Shown in pieces: positions 6,483-8,328 of a DNA stretch of 8,328 nucleotides. The notes beneath the pieces were generated by a model. The model was given only the letters and a program-made list of their open reading frames with translations, made no database searches and was not told the DNA's origin. Where the stretch lies: contig URTU01000083.1 in the NCBI GenBank assembly GCA_900550925.1, forward strand, positions 1 to 8,328, in the 5' to 3' direction. The position numbers and the translations under genes were made by a program. Each line of letters starts with the position of its first letter. Position 1 is the first letter of the stretch. Source of the stretch: an uncultured Alistipes sp. (GTDB lineage Bacteria > Bacteroidota > Bacteroidia > Bacteroidales > Rikenellaceae).

Positions 6483-6527
6483 TACGGACATCCGTTCTAC
6501 TTTCGAACGGGTGTCCGTATGTTTTTT
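6483..6527 (+). terminator. Rho-independent terminator of the thiamin uptake operon
   Basis: TACGGACATCCGTTC (6483-6497) pairs with GAACGGGTGTCCGTA (6505-6519) in a 15-bp stem with one G-U pair and a 7-nt loop. Six T residues follow at 6522-6527. This is a strong intrinsic terminator that separates the thiamin operon from gyrA. Confidence 0.93.
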
Positions 6528-6664
6528 GCGGGGATTGAAACAGGTGTTTTCTTCGACATGGTGACGAGTCTGATTTTCGATGCGTTCAGATCGCCTGAAA
6601 ATGCTCTTTAAAGCGATTTTTTGAAACCAAACGTCGAAAATGGGCGGAAAAATCGGAATCTGTT
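6528..6664. other. Spacer between thiamin terminator and gyrA promoter
   Basis: AT-richer than the genes on either side. A small imperfect hairpin (GCTCTTTAAAGC near 6603) is followed by six T residues, but it is too weak to call a terminator. No coding sequence, RNA gene or recognisable operator is seen. Confidence 0.55.
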
Positions 6665-6695
6665 TTTGGCAATTGCGAAATATGTATTAATTTTA
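6665..6695 (+). promoter_or_regulatory. Promoter of gyrA
   Basis: TTTG at 6665-6668, a 19-base spacer, and TAATTTTA at 6688-6695 match the Bacteroidota promoter with a single mismatch (final G to A). Transcription would start near 6700, giving a leader of about 85 nt. That leader holds a possible 6-bp stem, GGGCCG with CGGCCC, and ends in a Shine-Dalgarno-like AAGGAAG at 6776-6782. Confidence 0.72.
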
Positions 6696-6787
6696 CACGT
6701 TAAAACAATTACAAAGGTTAAGATTGCGGGGCCGCAGACGGGCAAACCGAAGCACCGGCCCGAAAGAGTAAAACCAAGGAAGAAACT

Positions 6788-8328
6788 ATGTCTGAAGAGA
6801 AAGAACAAAAGAGCGGCAGGATCATCCCCATCAATATCGAGGAGGAGATGAAATCCGCTTATATCGATTACTCGATGTCGGTAATCGTGTCGCGCGCCTT
6901 GCCCGATGTGCGCGACGGTCTGAAACCTGTTCATCGCCGTATCCTGTACGACATGAGCAACGAACTGAAACTATATTCCGACAAACCGCACCGTAAGTCG
7001 GCGCGTATCGTCGGTGATGTTCTGGGTAAGTTCCACCCGCACGGCGACTCGTCGGTTTACGACGCGATGGTCCGTATGGCGCAGGATTGGTCGATGCGAT
7101 ATCCGCTGGTCGACGGTCAGGGTAACTTCGGTTCGATGGACGGCGACTCGCCGGCCGCCATGCGTTACACCGAGGCCCGTATGCGCAAGATCGCCGACGA
7201 GGTGATGGCCGACATCGAAAAGGATACGATCGACTTTACGCTCAACTTCGACGATACGACTCCCGAACCGACCGTCCTGCCGACCAAGATACCGCTGTTG
7301 CTGGTCAACGGTTCGAGCGGTATCGCCGTGGGTATGGCGACCAACATGGCACCGCACAATCTGGGCGAGGTCCTGGATGCCTGCTGCGCCTATATAGACA
7401 ACCGTGACATTGAGGTTAGCGAGTTGGCCCAGTATGTCAAGGGCCCCGACTTCCCGACCGGAGGCATCATCTACGGCTACGAAGGAGTCCGAGAGGCGCT
7501 CGAAACGGGTCGCGGACGCGTGGTGATGCGAGCCAAGACCGAAATCGAACATACCCCCTCGGGACGGGCCTGCATCGTGGTTACGGAGGTTCCGTACATG
7601 GTCAACAAGGCCGAGATGATCCGCAAGATCGCCGACCTGGTCAACGAAAAGAAGATCGAGGGAATCTCGTACGTCAACGACGAGAGCGACCGCAACGGCA
7701 TACGTGTGGTTATCATCCTCAAGCAGGATGCCGTGGCGAGCGTGGTGCTCAATACGCTTTATAAGAATACCCAGTTGCAGTCTTCGTTTGCGGTCAACAA
7801 TATCGCGCTGGTCGACGGCCGCCCGATGCTGCTCAACCTGAAGGACCTGATCGCACAGTTCGTCGAACACCGCCACAATGTGGTTGTACGCCGCACGCGT
7901 TTCGACCTGAAGAAGGCCGAGGAGCGTCTGCATATCGTTCTGGGACTGTTGATTGCACAGGACAACATCGACGAGGTGATACATATCATCCGTTCGTCGA
8001 AGGATCCCGAAGTTGCCCGCCGCCAGTTGACCGAACGTTTCGGGCTGAGCGACCTGCAGACGGCAGCGATCATCGAGATGCGCCTGCGTGCGCTGACGGG
8101 GCTCGAGCACGGCAAACTTACGGCCGAGCGCGACGACCTGGAGGCCCGTATCAAATACTACAACGACGTATTGTCGGATGAGAGTCTGCAGATGCAGATC
8201 ATCAAGGACGAGATGATGGACATGAAGGCCAAGTACGGCGATCCTCGGCGTACGGAGATTGTCTTCTCGGCCGAGGAGTTCAATCCCGAGGATTTCTATG
8301 CCGACGACGACATGGTGATCACCATTTC
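6788..8328 (+). CDS. gyrA: DNA gyrase subunit A (N-terminal 513 residues; continues off the right edge)
   Basis: GyrA cuts and rejoins DNA in the A2B2 gyrase, which introduces negative supercoils. The breakage-reunion domain is unmistakable: SVIVSRALPDVRDGLKPVHR at 31-50, KFHPHGDSSVYDAMVRMAQ at 81-99, and QGNFGSMDGDSPAAMRYTEA at 111-130 with the catalytic R126-Y127 pair. Residues S88 and D92 align with E. coli S83 and D87, the main quinolone-resistance sites, and both are the susceptible-type amino acids. Tower and coiled-coil exit-gate regions follow to about residue 490. The C-terminal DNA-wrapping pinwheel lies outside the window. The ATG at 6788 is set by an AAGGAAG ribosome site five bases upstream and by the family start. 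GyrA rather than ParC is favoured by the near-canonical QGNFGS-DGD-AAMRYTEARM sequence, although the distinguishing GyrA-box is not visible. The gene has its own promoter after a strong terminator. Confidence 0.96.
   Translation, partial: MSEEKEQKSGRIIPINIEEEMKSAYIDYSMSVIVSRALPDVRDGLKPVHRRILYDMSNELKLYSDKPHRKSARIVGDVLGKFHPHGDSSVYDAMVRMAQDWSMRYPLVDGQGNFGSMDGDSPAAMRYTEARMRKIADEVMADIEKDTIDFTLNFDDTTPEPTVLPTKIPLLLVNGSSGIAVGMATNMAPHNLGEVLDACCAYIDNRDIEVSELAQYVKGPDFPTGGIIYGYEGVREALETGRGRVVMRAKTEIEHTPSGRACIVVTEVPYMVNKAEMIRKIADLVNEKKIEGISYVNDESDRNGIRVVIILKQDAVASVVLNTLYKNTQLQSSFAVNNIALVDGRPMLLNLKDLIAQFVEHRHNVVVRRTRFDLKKAEERLHIVLGLLIAQDNIDEVIHIIRSSKDPEVARRQLTERFGLSDLQTAAIIEMRLRALTGLEHGKLTAERDDLEARIKYYNDVLSDESLQMQIIKDEMMDMKAKYGDPRRTEIVFSAEEFNPEDFYADDDMVITI

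Noticed and set aside
3260..6485. A 13-nt exact match, TAATAATTCTTAC, in the thiamin promoter (3260-3272) and just before the operon terminator (6473-6485)
   Set aside because: A single AT-rich match of this length is roughly what chance gives in a window this size, and neither copy forms further structure with the other.
6414..6611. Small plus-strand frame of 65 codons after pnuT
   Set aside because: It starts at TTG, runs through the 9-bp tandem repeat and the terminator hairpin, and has no ribosome site or protein resemblance.
6971..8110. Minus-strand open frame of 379 codons opposite gyrA
   Set aside because: gyrA is certain on the plus strand. The antisense frame has no recognisable domain and arises from gyrA codon usage.

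Overview
The window looks like chromosomal DNA from a Bacteroidota, most likely a Bacteroidales gut-type organism. Three things point there: promoters of the TTTG / 19 bp / TAnnTTTG type used by the Bacteroidota primary sigma factor, mostly poor Shine-Dalgarno sites, and a thiamin operon made of a TPP riboswitch, a TonB-dependent receptor and a PnuT-type permease. The moderately high GC content and protein style suggest an Alistipes-like member of the Rikenellaceae, but the genus is a guess. I see no mobile element, CRISPR array, tRNA or rRNA.

Minus strand, positions 1-3104, carries redox genes. A probable two-gene operon reads leftward. It begins with a 503-residue membrane polyferredoxin that resembles NapH fused to NapG and contains an internal Tat-like twin-arginine segment. 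Fifteen bases later comes the start of a Tat-type exported protein, probably an aldo/keto reductase, cut by the window edge. To the right, also reading leftward, lie a 57-residue rubredoxin and an iron-type superoxide dismutase with an unusual hydrophobic N-terminal extension. A perfect 18-bp hairpin follows the dismutase.

Plus strand, positions 3247-6527, is a complete vitamin B1 uptake operon: a near-ideal promoter, a TPP riboswitch, an outer-membrane TonB-dependent receptor, an inner-membrane PnuT-like transporter, and a strong Rho-independent terminator. The receptor should bring thiamin across the outer membrane at the expense of TonB energy, and PnuT should carry it across the inner membrane, where phosphorylation would trap it. 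The leader contains a C-rich segment that can pair either with the riboswitch P2 strand or with the start region of the receptor gene, which suggests control of translation.

Plus strand, from 6665 to the right edge, holds gyrA with its own promoter, an 85-nt leader and a good Shine-Dalgarno site. Its first 513 residues are in the window and include the catalytic tyrosine and an intact quinolone-resistance region.

Most of the window is ordinary housekeeping and vitamin-uptake DNA. The parts worth a second look are the polyferredoxin/exported reductase pair, the possibly exported superoxide dismutase, the riboswitch expression platform, and several small repeats in the intergenic DNA.
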